Source: Bacillota bacterium
GTDB taxonomy: Bacteria > Bacillota > Dehalobacteriia > UBA4068 > UBA4997
NCBI GenBank assembly: GCA_021771915.1
Contig: JAETNY010000001.1
Coordinates: 124,001-188,000, forward strand
DNA: 64,000 bases
Direction of reading: 5' to 3'
Shown: positions 28,317-37,848 of the stretch, piece by piece
Layout of the letters: every line of letters starts with the position of its first letter
How positions within the stretch are numbered: the stretch's first letter is position 1
Program-made: the position numbers and the translations under genes
The notes under the pieces: model-generated
Seen by the model: the letters and a program-made list of their open reading frames with translations, nothing else
Databases searched by the model: none
Told to the model about the DNA's origin: nothing

Positions 28317-28703
28317 GTGAGTGATATGTGGTTTTGGTGGTTTATGCTTTGTTGCGATTTAATAATTCCATTGTTAATGATAGTTATCGGACGGCTCATG
28401 TGGAAACATTCGCCAAAAAAGATAAATTCTCTGATTGGATATAGAACCTCTCGTTCTATGAAGAATATGGATACATGGCTTTTTGCTCATCATCACTGTG
28501 GGAAACTTTGGTGGAGAATTGGCTGGGTTATTTTAGTTCCGTCAATCATTATCCATCTTCCATTTTACGGAGCTTCAGATGATGCTGTCGGAATTGTCGG
28601 CTTGATTTTGACATTTATTCAAATTGTTGTTTTGATAGGCTCTATATTCCCGACAGAGAAGGCATTAAAAAGAACTTTTACAGAGGAAGGGCTTCGTATA
28701 TAA
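28317..28703 (+). CDS. SdpI-family membrane protein
   Basis: IGYRTSRSMKNMDTWLFAHHHCGKLWW matches the SdpI GYRTxRSMKNxDTW signature; several TM segments. Confidence 0.8.
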   Translation: MSDMWFWWFMLCCDLIIPLLMIVIGRLMWKHSPKKINSLIGYRTSRSMKNMDTWLFAHHHCGKLWWRIGWVILVPSIIIHLPFYGASDDAVGIVGLILTFIQIVVLIGSIFPTEKALKRTFTEEGLRI

Positions 28704-28825
28704 CTTCCAGTTTGCGTAAGGGTTTGGGATATTTCCAAATTTTAAGCCATTTTCAAGGTATTGTATAAACAGTTATGGGGGGATTATAAGTAGTTTTCCG
28801 TCTATACTAATCAATAAAAAAATTT

Positions 28826-28912
28826 AGCGGGGGAGCTTGTGTGGGCAGGCTGAGAGGAAGTAATCAACTTCGACCCTTTTACCTGATGCGGATAATGCCG
28901 CCGTAGGAAGCC
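28826..28912 (+). ncRNA. TPP riboswitch (THI element)
   Basis: GGGGAGC...GGCTGAGAGG...ACCCTTTTACCTGATGCGGATAATGCCGCCGTAGGAAG, upstream of thi genes. Confidence 0.96.
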
Positions 28913-28939
28913 TTTTTATCAGCAATAGATATTTAATTT

Positions 28940-28975
28940 GGGCGTTCCCGGTGGGGAGCGCCTTATTTTGTTTTA
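28940..28975 (+). terminator. Intrinsic terminator, TPP riboswitch expression platform
   Basis: GGCGTTCCC-GGTG-(G)GGGAGCGCC then TTATTTTGTTTT. Confidence 0.85.
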
Positions 28976-28987
28976 TGGGGGGATTTT

Positions 28988-29200
28988 ATGACGAATACCG
29001 GAGCAGGAGTGATAATCAACGGTCAGGCGCAGCCGGCCGTAGGTTGTATTTTGGCGGATTGGTTGCTGGCTAATAATTACAATCCGGCGCGGATTGCCGT
29101 GGAGAAAAATGGCGAGATTTTGCCGAAAGCGCAGTATCAAACCACGATTTTGCAGGCCGGCGATGTGCTGGAGATTGTCAGCTTTGTAGGGGGCGGTTGA
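28988..29200 (+). CDS. thiS: Sulfur carrier protein ThiS
   Basis: VIINGQ..., C-terminal GDVLEIVSFVGGG; in thi operon. Confidence 0.93.
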   Translation: MTNTGAGVIINGQAQPAVGCILADWLLANNYNPARIAVEKNGEILPKAQYQTTILQAGDVLEIVSFVGGG

Positions 29201-29201
29201 G

Positions 29202-29852
29202 ATGGCGGTGGAAAATAAGCAGCCCAGCCGGGCGGAATGGCAGCAGGCGCTGGCGGCGCGGCAGGGGACTGATTTGGCGGCTAAATTGCAGGCGGCCATT
29301 GTGGCGGTTTGCGGCTTGGGTGGTCTTGGCTCCAACATTGCGCTGGCTTTGGCGCGCGCTGGGGTTGGCCGTTTGCTGCTGTTGGATTTTGACCGGGTGG
29401 ATTTGAGCAATTTGCACCGTCAGCAATATAAGGCGGCGCAGATTGGTCAGTATAAGGCAACGGCGCTGGCGCAGAATTTACAGGAGATTGCTCCCTATGT
29501 GCAGACCGTGCCGCTTACGGTTAAGCTGACGGCGGATAATTTGGCTGAATTGCTGGGTTCGGCGGCTATCGTTTGCGAGGCCTTTGACCAGCCGGAGTCC
29601 AAGGCTATGCTGGTCGAGGGCGTTTTAAGCAACTGGCCGGACAAATATCTGCTGGCTGCGTCTGGTATGGCCGGTCTGGTTTCGGCTAACGCCATACATA
29701 CCAGACGCGTGTCGTCACATTTTTATCTTTGCGGTGATGAGGTCAGCGATGTGGCGGATTGCGGCGCGCTGTTTGCGCCCCGGGTAATGCTTTGTGCGGC
29801 GCATCAGGCGTTGATGGTGGTGCGTATCATTGCCGGTGAGTTGGAAGCGTAA
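29202..29852 (+). CDS. thiF: ThiS adenylyltransferase ThiF
   Basis: [43 protein letters not shown]. Confidence 0.94.
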   Translation: MAVENKQPSRAEWQQALAARQGTDLAAKLQAAIVAVCGLGGLGSNIALALARAGVGRLLLLDFDRVDLSNLHRQQYKAAQIGQYKATALAQNLQEIAPYVQTVPLTVKLTADNLAELLGSAAIVCEAFDQPESKAMLVEGVLSNWPDKYLLAASGMAGLVSANAIHTRRVSSHFYLCGDEVSDVADCGALFAPRVMLCAAHQALMVVRIIAGELEA

Positions 29853-29880
29853 GATTATAAAACAGGAAAGAGGGCTGATT

Positions 29881-30660
29881 ATGCAGAATAGGGCGGAGGA
29901 TAAGTTGCTTATTGGCAGCCGGGCTTTTAATTCCCGGTTTATTTTGGGTTCCGGTAAATATTCGCTGGAGCTGATTAAGGCGGCGGTGGAGCGGGCCGGC
30001 GCGGAGATTATCACACTGGCGGTGCGCCGTACCAACACGCAGGAGCAGGCAAATATTCTGGATTATATTCCGGAGGGGGTTGTGCTTTTGCCAAACACTT
30101 CCGGCGCCAGAAATGCCGACGAAGCGGTTCGGATTGCCCGGCTGGCTCGGGAACTGGGCTGCGGTGATTTTGTGAAGATTGAAATTATGCGTGACAGCAA
30201 ATATCTGCTGCCGGATAATCAGGAAACCCTGCGCGCTACGGAAATTCTGGCTGGGGAGGGGTTTGTGGTTCTGCCCTATATGCACCCGGATTTGAATGTG
30301 GCGCGTGATTTGCAGAACGCCGGCGCGGCGGCGGTTATGCCGCTGGCGGCGCCGATTGGCTCCAATAAAGGGCTGGCGGCTCGCGAGTTTATTCAGATTT
30401 TGATTGATGAAATTGATTTGCCGGTTATTGTCGATGCCGGCATTGGGCGGCCATCGCAGGCCTGTGAGGCGATGGAAATGGGGGCTGCGGCGGTTATGGT
30501 AAATACGGCGCTGGCTACGGCCGGTAATTTGCCGTTGATGGCGGCCGCTTTTCGGCAGGCGGTTTGCGCCGGCAGGCAGGCTTATCTGTCTGGGTTGGGC
30601 CGGGTTTTAAGCCGGGGTGCGGCGGCTTCTGACCCTTTAACTGGTTTTTTGCATGATTAG
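29881..30660 (+). CDS. thiG: Thiazole synthase ThiG
   Basis: [60 protein letters not shown]. Confidence 0.97.
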   Translation: MQNRAEDKLLIGSRAFNSRFILGSGKYSLELIKAAVERAGAEIITLAVRRTNTQEQANILDYIPEGVVLLPNTSGARNADEAVRIARLARELGCGDFVKIEIMRDSKYLLPDNQETLRATEILAGEGFVVLPYMHPDLNVARDLQNAGAAAVMPLAAPIGSNKGLAAREFIQILIDEIDLPVIVDAGIGRPSQACEAMEMGAAAVMVNTALATAGNLPLMAAAFRQAVCAGRQAYLSGLGRVLSRGAAASDPLTGFLHD

Positions 30661-30683
30661 GGTTTGGATAAGCAGGAGGATAT

Positions 30684-31937
30684 ATGGATAAGCAATTTTT
30701 GGTGGATTGTGATTTTTTGTCGCCGGCGGCTTTGGCGCATAAGCACCGGCTGGAGCAGAACCCAGACTGTCGCACTGACCATATGGTATATTTGCCGGGT
30801 ATGGAGCGGCTAAACTCTGATATTTGCGCGCAGGTTATCGGCCAGATGCAGGATTTTACGGATAGCGATTACACCGCCCGGGACGTGCAGGCGGCACTGG
30901 CGCATGAAGTTTGCACGCCGACGGATTTTCAGGCGCTGCTTTCCTCGGCGGCCGAGCCTTTTTTGGAGGAAATGGCGCGGCGTGCGCAGTGGGAAACCAG
31001 CCGCCATTTTGGCAATACTGTTTATCTGTTCACGCCGCTTTATATTGCCAATTATTGTGAAAATTACTGTGTTTACTGCGGTTTTAACTGTTATAACCAG
31101 ATTAAGCGTCTGCGGCTGGAGCGGCCGCAGCTGGAGCAGGAAATGCAGGTTATTGCGGCTTCTGGTATGGAGGAAATTTTGTTGCTGACCGGTGAAAGCC
31201 GTGCATATAGTGATTTGGAATATATTGGCGAGGCCTGTAGGCTGGCGCGACAGTATTTTCGGCTGGTGGGGATAGAAATTTATCCGGTTAATACCGACGA
31301 ATATCGCTATCTGCATGAATGTGGCGTGGATTATGTGACGGTTTTTCAGGAAACCTATGATAGCGAGCGCTATGCGCAGCTGCATTTACAGGGGCCAAAG
31401 CGCGTTTGGCCATATCGTTTTGAGGCGCAGGAACGCGCACTGCGTGCCGGAATGCGCGGCGTTACCTGTTCGGCGTTGCTTGGTCTGGCGGATTTTCGGC
31501 GTGATGCGCTGGCCAGTGCGTTGCATGTTTATTATTTGCAGCGTCAATATCCGCAGGCGGAATTTTCTCTTTCCTGTCCGCGCCTGCGGCCTATTGTGAA
31601 TAATGCTAAAATATCTTCTTCGGGTTTGGGCGAACGCCAGCTTTGTCAGATTTTATGCGCTTACCGGATATTTTTGCCCTATGTGGGGATTACTGTTTCT
31701 TCGCGTGAGAGCGCGGCTTTTCGAGACGGGATTGTTAAAATTGCCGCCACTAAGGTTTCGGCCGGCGTTTCTACGGGTATCGGCGACCATACGCATAAAT
31801 ATCATGCGGCAGAAGGTATGCAGCCGTCTGGTGATGAACAGTTTGCTATTGCGGACGGGCGCAGTTTGCCACAGGTTGCCTCTGCTATTGCCGATGCTGG
31901 TTTACAGCCGGTTTTGAATGATTATATCTATGTTTAA
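30684..31937 (+). CDS. thiH: 2-iminoacetate synthase ThiH (radical SAM)
   Basis: IANYCENYCVYCGFNCYNQIKR; operon context. Confidence 0.95.
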   Translation: MDKQFLVDCDFLSPAALAHKHRLEQNPDCRTDHMVYLPGMERLNSDICAQVIGQMQDFTDSDYTARDVQAALAHEVCTPTDFQALLSSAAEPFLEEMARRAQWETSRHFGNTVYLFTPLYIANYCENYCVYCGFNCYNQIKRLRLERPQLEQEMQVIAASGMEEILLLTGESRAYSDLEYIGEACRLARQYFRLVGIEIYPVNTDEYRYLHECGVDYVTVFQETYDSERYAQLHLQGPKRVWPYRFEAQERALRAGMRGVTCSALLGLADFRRDALASALHVYYLQRQYPQAEFSLSCPRLRPIVNNAKISSSGLGERQLCQILCAYRIFLPYVGITVSSRESAAFRDGIVKIAATKVSAGVSTGIGDHTHKYHAAEGMQPSGDEQFAIADGRSLPQVASAIADAGLQPVLNDYIYV

Positions 31938-32535
31938 TGTTGCCGAAAGAAATTTTAAGATAATATGCGTAACTAATCGCCAGCTTTGTCGGGGTGATTT
32001 TCTGGTGCGTCTGCATAAAATTGCGGCGGCGCGGCCAGACGCGGTTATGCTGCGTGAAAAGGACTTGCCGGTGGCTGATTATCTTGCTTTGGCCGGGCGA
32101 GTGCAGCAGATTTGCCGAACTTATGGGGTGTCTTGTATCTGGCATACTTATTTCAATGAGGAAACAGAATTTTTGCACTTACCGCTGGAATTTTGGCAGC
32201 AATATAATTTGACGCCGCTTCGGGCATTGGGTGTTTCCTGCCATAGTCTGGCTGAAGCGGTGAGGACGGCCGGCAGCTGTAATTATCTGACAGCCGGGCA
32301 TATTTTTGCTACTGATTGCAAGCAGGGTCTGCCGGGCAGAGGACTGGACTGGCTGCGTTTGATTTGTAATGCAGTTGATGTGCCGGTTTATGCTATCGGC
32401 GGCATTACGGCGGCCAATATAAAGCAGGTTAAGGCGGTCGGCGCTGGCGGCGTTTGTTTGATGAGCGGTTTTATGACCTGTGCAGAGCCGGCGTTATTGT
32501 TGAATGAATTGAAAAATGCCGCTGGTTTGGTCTGA
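31930..32535 (+). CDS. tenI: Thiazole tautomerase TenI (ThiE/TenI family)
   Basis: VMLREKDLP, SCHSLAEA, TAGHIFATDCKQGLPGRGLDWL, VYAIGGITAANI. The GHIFATDCKxGLxGRG segment is TenI-like rather than ThiE GPxFxTxTK. Confidence 0.83.
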   Translation: MFNVAERNFKIICVTNRQLCRGDFLVRLHKIAAARPDAVMLREKDLPVADYLALAGRVQQICRTYGVSCIWHTYFNEETEFLHLPLEFWQQYNLTPLRALGVSCHSLAEAVRTAGSCNYLTAGHIFATDCKQGLPGRGLDWLRLICNAVDVPVYAIGGITAANIKQVKAVGAGGVCLMSGFMTCAEPALLLNELKNAAGLV

Positions 32536-32626
32536 TTTTATTTATTTTTATTCTTGTCCCTTATACATTGCACTTTGCAATTTAGTGTGATATAATGTGA
32601 ATTAGCTGGGGGAAGGGGATATTATC

Positions 32627-34318
32627 ATGAACCAACACGAAAATGAGCGTCAGCTGATTGAACAGGTTTTGCAAACTTTATGTTTGCAAAAGAAAACCGA
32701 TGACCAACAGGCGGACATTGATTATAATTGGTCAAATTTTGAGGTGGCGGCGTCTTTTAAGCATTTTATGGATGAGATGCCAGGCGGATTTTTGATTTAT
32801 TATGCCGAGCGCGGTGAGGAAATAATTTATGCCAACCGGAGCCTGCTGCGTATTTTCCAATGTGAAAGTATGGAGGATTTTCGGCAATATACGCACAATT
32901 CTTTTCGGGGTATGGTTTACCCTGATGATTTGGAGTCTGTGGAGGAGAGTATCTGCGGCCAGATTATGGCCAGTCAGTATGATTTGGATTATGTAGAATA
33001 TCGTATTTTGCGCAAAGATGGTGAAATCCGTTGGATTGAAGATTATGGTCATTATGTACATAATGAAATGGTTGGCGATATTTTTTACGTTTTTTTGAGT
33101 GACGCTACGGAGAAGCATGACCGACTTTTGCGCGAGAAAAAGGAAGTCATGGTTAGTTCCTTAAAACAGGCCAGCCAGGCTATTGACAGCAAAAACGCCT
33201 TTCTGGCCAATATATCGCATGATATGCGAACGCCGCTTAATGCAATTTTCGGTTTTACTTCACTGGCTAAACTGAACCTGAATAATCCCCAGGAGGCTGC
33301 TGATTATCTGGAGCGAGTGGAAACAGCTGCTCATTTGATGTTGGATATGATTGAAAAGACTCTGGAGGTTTCTGCGCTTTCCGGTGAGGTGGAGATTGCT
33401 GATGTTGAGTGTGATTTGCGAGAAATTTTGCAGATAGTTTATGATAGTTTACAGAAACAGGCGCAAGCCAAAAAGATTAATTTTATGTTGGATTGTAATG
33501 ATGTGCAGCACAGCGCCGTTTATTCTGACCCTGAAAAGCTGCGCCAGGTGTTGTTTGGACTGGCAAGCAATGCGATAAACTATACCCCCAAGAACGGTCA
33601 GGTTAAAATAGTGCTTAAAGAGGATATTGGCACATCTCATGATTATGCGTTTTATCATTTGAAAGTGCAGGATAATGGCATTGGCATTAGCCCGGAATAT
33701 CTGGAGCATATTTTTGAGCCGTTTTGTCGTGAAAAAAATTCCACGCAAAGCGGCGTGCATGCGCTGGGGCTGGGGTTGACTATTGTTAAGGGTATTGTAG
33801 ATTTGCTGGGCGGCAGCATTGACGTGCAAAGTGTAGTTAACCAGGGCAGCACTTTTACTGTTGATATCAGTTTGCGCTTGCAACCGCAGTATAAAGTGGC
33901 CGCGGCCGAGGCGGCTAAAAAAGAAGCTTTGAGTATTCTGCTGGTTGAGGATAACGAAATTAATCGTGAGATTGAAATGGAGTTGTTGGAAAGAATGGGT
34001 TATAAGGTTTTTCCAACAGAAAACGGTCTGGAGGCGCTGAATAAAATGAAAGCGGCCGCGCCGGGTGATTTTGATTTGGTGTTGATGGATTTGCAGATGC
34101 CGGTTATGGACGGCTGGCGCGCCGCTGTGGAGATTCGAGCTTTGCCAGACCCGAAAGTGGCCAATTTGCCAATTATTGCCTTATCCGCCAATGTATCGGA
34201 GCGAGACCAGCAAAAATCCAAGGATAGCGGCATTGACGCGCATTTGGTTAAACCAATGGACTTGCCTTTGCTGCGTAAAACGATTGAAAAATTAACTAAA
34301 AAAAAGCCTTTATCTTAA
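32627..34318 (+). CDS. Hybrid sensor histidine kinase (PAS - HisKA - HATPase - REC)
   Basis: NISHDMRTPLNAIFGF, VQDNGIGISPEYLEHIFEPF, LGLGLTIVKGIV, VLMDLQMPVMDG. Confidence 0.94.
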   Translation: MNQHENERQLIEQVLQTLCLQKKTDDQQADIDYNWSNFEVAASFKHFMDEMPGGFLIYYAERGEEIIYANRSLLRIFQCESMEDFRQYTHNSFRGMVYPDDLESVEESICGQIMASQYDLDYVEYRILRKDGEIRWIEDYGHYVHNEMVGDIFYVFLSDATEKHDRLLREKKEVMVSSLKQASQAIDSKNAFLANISHDMRTPLNAIFGFTSLAKLNLNNPQEAADYLERVETAAHLMLDMIEKTLEVSALSGEVEIADVECDLREILQIVYDSLQKQAQAKKINFMLDCNDVQHSAVYSDPEKLRQVLFGLASNAINYTPKNGQVKIVLKEDIGTSHDYAFYHLKVQDNGIGISPEYLEHIFEPFCREKNSTQSGVHALGLGLTIVKGIVDLLGGSIDVQSVVNQGSTFTVDISLRLQPQYKVAAAEAAKKEALSILLVEDNEINREIEMELLERMGYKVFPTENGLEALNKMKAAAPGDFDLVLMDLQMPVMDGWRAAVEIRALPDPKVANLPIIALSANVSERDQQKSKDSGIDAHLVKPMDLPLLRKTIEKLTKKKPLS

Positions 34319-34338
34319 ATCTGCATATAAAATTATTA

Positions 34339-34377
34339 AAACAGCTACTCACATCTTTTTGTTGTGAGTAGCTGTTT
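34339..34377. terminator. Bidirectional terminator
   Basis: Perfect 15-bp AAACAGCTACTCACA / TGTGAGTAGCTGTTT between convergent genes. Confidence 0.88.
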
Positions 34378-34437
34378 GATTGAATATTTATTTAAGCAAA
34401 AAAATGTTGGCACTTTTTGGAGGGTCAGTATGTTTTT

Positions 34438-35289
34438 TTATTTATGTGCTGTTTTCAGCTTTTGCAGTAAGTCGGAAAATTCTGTCAGGTCGCGAGGTGC
34501 GTTGGCAACAGTCAAACCAAAAGTTTCAGTTAATAAATCGGCGGCGGCAAACAGCAGTGGCTTGCGCAAGCCGGCTCGTTCAATAATTTCATTATCATGT
34601 AAAACGCTGTTTATTGGGCCATCGGCAATTATTTCCCCATCGTTAAAGACGATAGCGCGTTCAGCAAAACGGCAGGCCAGGTCAATATCATGCGTGGAAA
34701 CCAGCATGGTTATGCCGTCCTGACTAAGTTGATGTAGCGTTTGTTCCAACAGATTGGTGTTGTATGGGTCAAGTGAAGCGGAGGGTTCGTCAAACAGAAT
34801 AATCTGGGGCTGCATGGCCAGAATATCGGCAATGCTGACCCGTTTTTTTTCGCCGCCGCTTAAATTCTGGGGCGCCCGGTCACGATATGTTTGCAGCTGC
34901 ATGCTGGCCAGCGCCGCGTCAACCTGCTGCTGTACCTGCTCCAGCGGCAAACGCAAATTCATGGGGCCAAAGGAAACCTCGCTTTCCACAGTGGAGGCGA
35001 TAATTTGATTGTCAGCGTCCTGGAAAACGATACCAACATTCTGCCGCAGTTCCAGCAGCTGTTTTTTGCTATATGTTGGCGTAATTTCCTGTCCGTGACA
35101 GAAAAGGGAGCCGGTCTGGGGCTTTAAGATACCGTTGCAAATTAGAAAAAAGGTGCTTTTGCCCGCACCGTTGTTACCCAACACGGCAATACGCTCGCCT
35201 GGATAAACCTTTAGTGAGATATTGCGCAGCGCTGGGGCTGCTTCAGGATAGCTGAAAGATACATTTTGCAGTTCCAGCAATGGCGTCAA
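34438..35289 (-). CDS. cbiO: Cobalt ECF transporter ATPase CbiO
   Basis: VLGNNGAGKSTFFLICNG, QNLSGGEKKRVSIADILAMQPQIILFDEP. Confidence 0.93.
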   Translation of the reverse strand: MTPLLELQNVSFSYPEAAPALRNISLKVYPGERIAVLGNNGAGKSTFFLICNGILKPQTGSLFCHGQEITPTYSKKQLLELRQNVGIVFQDADNQIIASTVESEVSFGPMNLRLPLEQVQQQVDAALASMQLQTYRDRAPQNLSGGEKKRVSIADILAMQPQIILFDEPSASLDPYNTNLLEQTLHQLSQDGITMLVSTHDIDLACRFAERAIVFNDGEIIADGPINSVLHDNEIIERAGLRKPLLFAAADLLTETFGLTVANAPRDLTEFSDLLQKLKTAHK

Positions 35290-36134
35290 AATAAATCAAC
35301 TCCCTTTTGGTTCAGATATATGGCCAAACCGCTAAAAGACAACAAACATAGCATGCAAACTACAACATGCTTTGGCTGAAGCGGCGTATTGTGAGTCAGA
35401 AAACGCAGACGGCCGTTATAACAGCGCGCGTCCATGGCGTCCAGACAGTTGCCGCTGCGGCTGAATGAGGCGGCAAGCAGATTGCCGCTGATATGTGTAA
35501 AGCTAAACCAGGCGCTGCGCATGCTGGCATAACCCAAACGGGAAGACGCGGCAATTGTCATGTGATGTTGAATATCCAGCAACATAAAAATGTAGCGGTA
35601 AATCAGATACATCAGTTCAATGATTAGAGGAGGCAGATGCATGGAGTCCAGCATCATAATAATTTCCTGCATGGGTATGGTCAGGCTGAGAAAATAAAGA
35701 CAACAGACCGCTCCATAGGCACGACAGGCCAGTAAAGCAGCGGCTTGCAGGCCTTCTTGTGTGGCGCTTAAATAGCCAAGGCCGCCGGGTAGTGGCAAAG
35801 AAGCCAGCCCCAGCGGCTGATGTGTGAAATCCAACGCAATGGCCAGACAGCTGACTGCAATAAAAACCAGTGGCACAGTTAATAGCGAGCAAACATAATG
35901 AAACGGTACGCCGCTTGCTTTGTTTATGATTAACAGCATAAACAAAGCAACGGTCAAACCAAAGGCGGCGTTGTTAGCAGCCAGACATAAAATCAACATG
36001 CCCAGCGCCAAAATCAGCTTCAGATAAGGATTAACACCGCGTAATCTAGAATGTTGCGCCCAATGGTCGATGGAGAGCATACCGCCCTCATGTAAATGAG
36101 CATGTAGATGGGGAAGTTTCATGGTTGGCTTCAC
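35286..36134 (-). CDS. cbiQ: Cobalt ECF transporter transmembrane protein CbiQ
   Basis: EcfT-type membrane protein; DAMDARCYNGRLRFL; in cbiMNQO order. Confidence 0.92.
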   Translation of the reverse strand: MKPTMKLPHLHAHLHEGGMLSIDHWAQHSRLRGVNPYLKLILALGMLILCLAANNAAFGLTVALFMLLIINKASGVPFHYVCSLLTVPLVFIAVSCLAIALDFTHQPLGLASLPLPGGLGYLSATQEGLQAAALLACRAYGAVCCLYFLSLTIPMQEIIMMLDSMHLPPLIIELMYLIYRYIFMLLDIQHHMTIAASSRLGYASMRSAWFSFTHISGNLLAASFSRSGNCLDAMDARCYNGRLRFLTHNTPLQPKHVVVCMLCLLSFSGLAIYLNQKGVDLF

Positions 36135-36433
36135 CTGGCGTCTTTTTGACTGAAATTTTTGCGTGCTACCAGATAGCCAAAACCATAGCCGATAATCAAA
36201 GCGCCAAAGGCTGCTTGCAGACAGAACAGTAAGGACTCAGTTTCTCCGCCCGGAGGTTCCAGCAGGCTTTCCGCCCATGGCTCATAATTTGGGGCAATAG
36301 TGGCAATGACTTCTTCTGCCTGTCCGTCTGCACCACCAAACTCACTGTCATGAATGGTTGCCAGCGGTACAACAGCAATTACTACACAAAGCAGCAGCAA
36401 AACAGTAATTAAAGTAACAGTTTTCTTATTCAT
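36131..36433 (-). CDS. cbiN: Cobalt transport protein CbiN-like (PDGLE-type)
   Basis: Two TMs flanking a FGGADGQAEEVI loop; between cbiM and cbiQ. Confidence 0.88.
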   Translation of the reverse strand: MNKKTVTLITVLLLLCVVIAVVPLATIHDSEFGGADGQAEEVIATIAPNYEPWAESLLEPPGGETESLLFCLQAAFGALIIGYGFGYLVARKNFSQKDAR

Positions 36434-36453
36434 ATTATTATTCCTCCTTGAGG

Positions 36454-37206
36454 TCAGGCTTTGGGCATTATGCCAATTTCACGCAGTTCCGGTTTGGCAA
36501 AGTTTTGCAGTAACATAAAGACAACGGCGGAAAGAATACCCTCCACAATAGCCAGCGGAATTTGGGTTATAGCAAAGATGCCTAAAAATTCGATGATGGA
36601 AGCCATTGTGCCGCCGGTGGCGCTGGGGTGAGCCAAGCCAAGCTGTATAGCCGTGATAACATATGTAAATAAATCACCCAAAGCGCAGGCTACGCCGACT
36701 GCTACCGGCTGGTTAACTTTGGCTTTGTTGAGCAGATGATAAATCCCCATACTGACAAAAGGCCCGGCCACCGCCATAGAGAAAGTGTTGGCACCAATGG
36801 TTGTCAGACCGCCGTGCGCCAGCAAAATAGCCTGAAACAACAAAACAATTATGCCCAGAATAGCCATAACCGGTGCGCCAAATAATACTGCCCCCAGGCC
36901 AGTGCCGGTTGGGTGGCTGGAGGAGCCGGTAACGCTGGGAATCTTCAGTGCGGAAAGAACAAAAGCATAAGCGCCTACCATGGCCAGCAGCAATATGGCC
37001 TTGCGGTGGTTGCTGGTTATTTTTTTCAAAGAGAGCAGCCCCCAGACTAAAAAGGGCAGGGTGATAACGCTCCAGGCAATGGCGTGCAGCGGTGGCAGAT
37101 AGCCCTCCATAATGTGCATGGCGTTGGCGGAAGCAGTCTGGCCAAAAAAGACAGCCAGAATGGAAACAACGAACAGCAGGCTTTTTTCCGACTTGGTATA
37201 TGACAT
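36454..37206 (-). CDS. cbiM: Cobalt ECF transporter substrate-binding subunit CbiM
   Basis: [39 protein letters not shown]. Confidence 0.96.
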   Translation of the reverse strand: MSYTKSEKSLLFVVSILAVFFGQTASANAMHIMEGYLPPLHAIAWSVITLPFLVWGLLSLKKITSNHRKAILLLAMVGAYAFVLSALKIPSVTGSSSHPTGTGLGAVLFGAPVMAILGIIVLLFQAILLAHGGLTTIGANTFSMAVAGPFVSMGIYHLLNKAKVNQPVAVGVACALGDLFTYVITAIQLGLAHPSATGGTMASIIEFLGIFAITQIPLAIVEGILSAVVFMLLQNFAKPELREIGIMPKA

Positions 37207-37315
37207 AAAAAATCCTCCTCAAATATAAACTGATATAAACTGTAAAAATAGTATTTATGGGTTTTATTGCAAATTTTTCCAGGCCTGGATAAAATTCTGC
37301 CAGAAGTTACAAAGC

Positions 37316-37345
37316 TGACAAAAGAAAAAGCAGCTTTGCAGCTGC
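37316..37345 (-). terminator. Intrinsic terminator downstream of the cobalamin riboswitch
   Basis: Minus strand GCAGCT-GCAA-AGCTGC-TTTTTCTTTT. Confidence 0.65.
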
Positions 37346-37429
37346 ATATTACGTATATAATCCGCCTGAGTATAGATTGAACCTAAGGAGGGTAAATACG
37401 CTGATGACCGCAGCTGTATTCACTAACAA

Positions 37430-37566
37430 ATGACAAGCAGGTATCCTGACTTAAGTTCATCGCTTTTATGCGCCTTCTCGGAGTAATCCAATGGCCTATG
37501 CATAATTGCTCACTTTCACAGTGACGGGTTCGTTTTGGATTTGCACCAAATTCCCTGACAAGACAT
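37430..37566 (-). ncRNA. Cobalamin riboswitch
   Basis: Minus strand TGTCAGGGAATTTGGTGCAAATCC...CGAACCCGTCACTGTGA...GAACTTAAGTCAGGATACCTGC, upstream of cbiM. Confidence 0.93.
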
Positions 37567-37754
37567 CGATTTTATGTGATTTTGTAATACAGCATAGCAC
37601 ATTTTTAGTGTTTTGTCAAATGGTTTTATGTAGTATATTAGCTTATTTTGCGGTCTGAAAAAAAGATTATTAGGTGTATAAGATAATATATAATAATATT
37701 TTTGTGTTTAATGTTCGATAAACAATATTTTTTATCTATTTATAATATTGACCG

Positions 37755-37783
37755 TTGACTTTTCAGAGTAGTTTAAGTATAAT
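37755..37783 (+). promoter_or_regulatory. Promoter upstream of the chemoreceptor gene
   Basis: TTGACT - 17 nt - TATAAT. Confidence 0.65.
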
Positions 37784-37848
37784 TATGCCATATTGGTTTT
37801 TACAGCATTTAATTTTATGACAAAAGAAAACAGGAGGCTGAAAGATAC

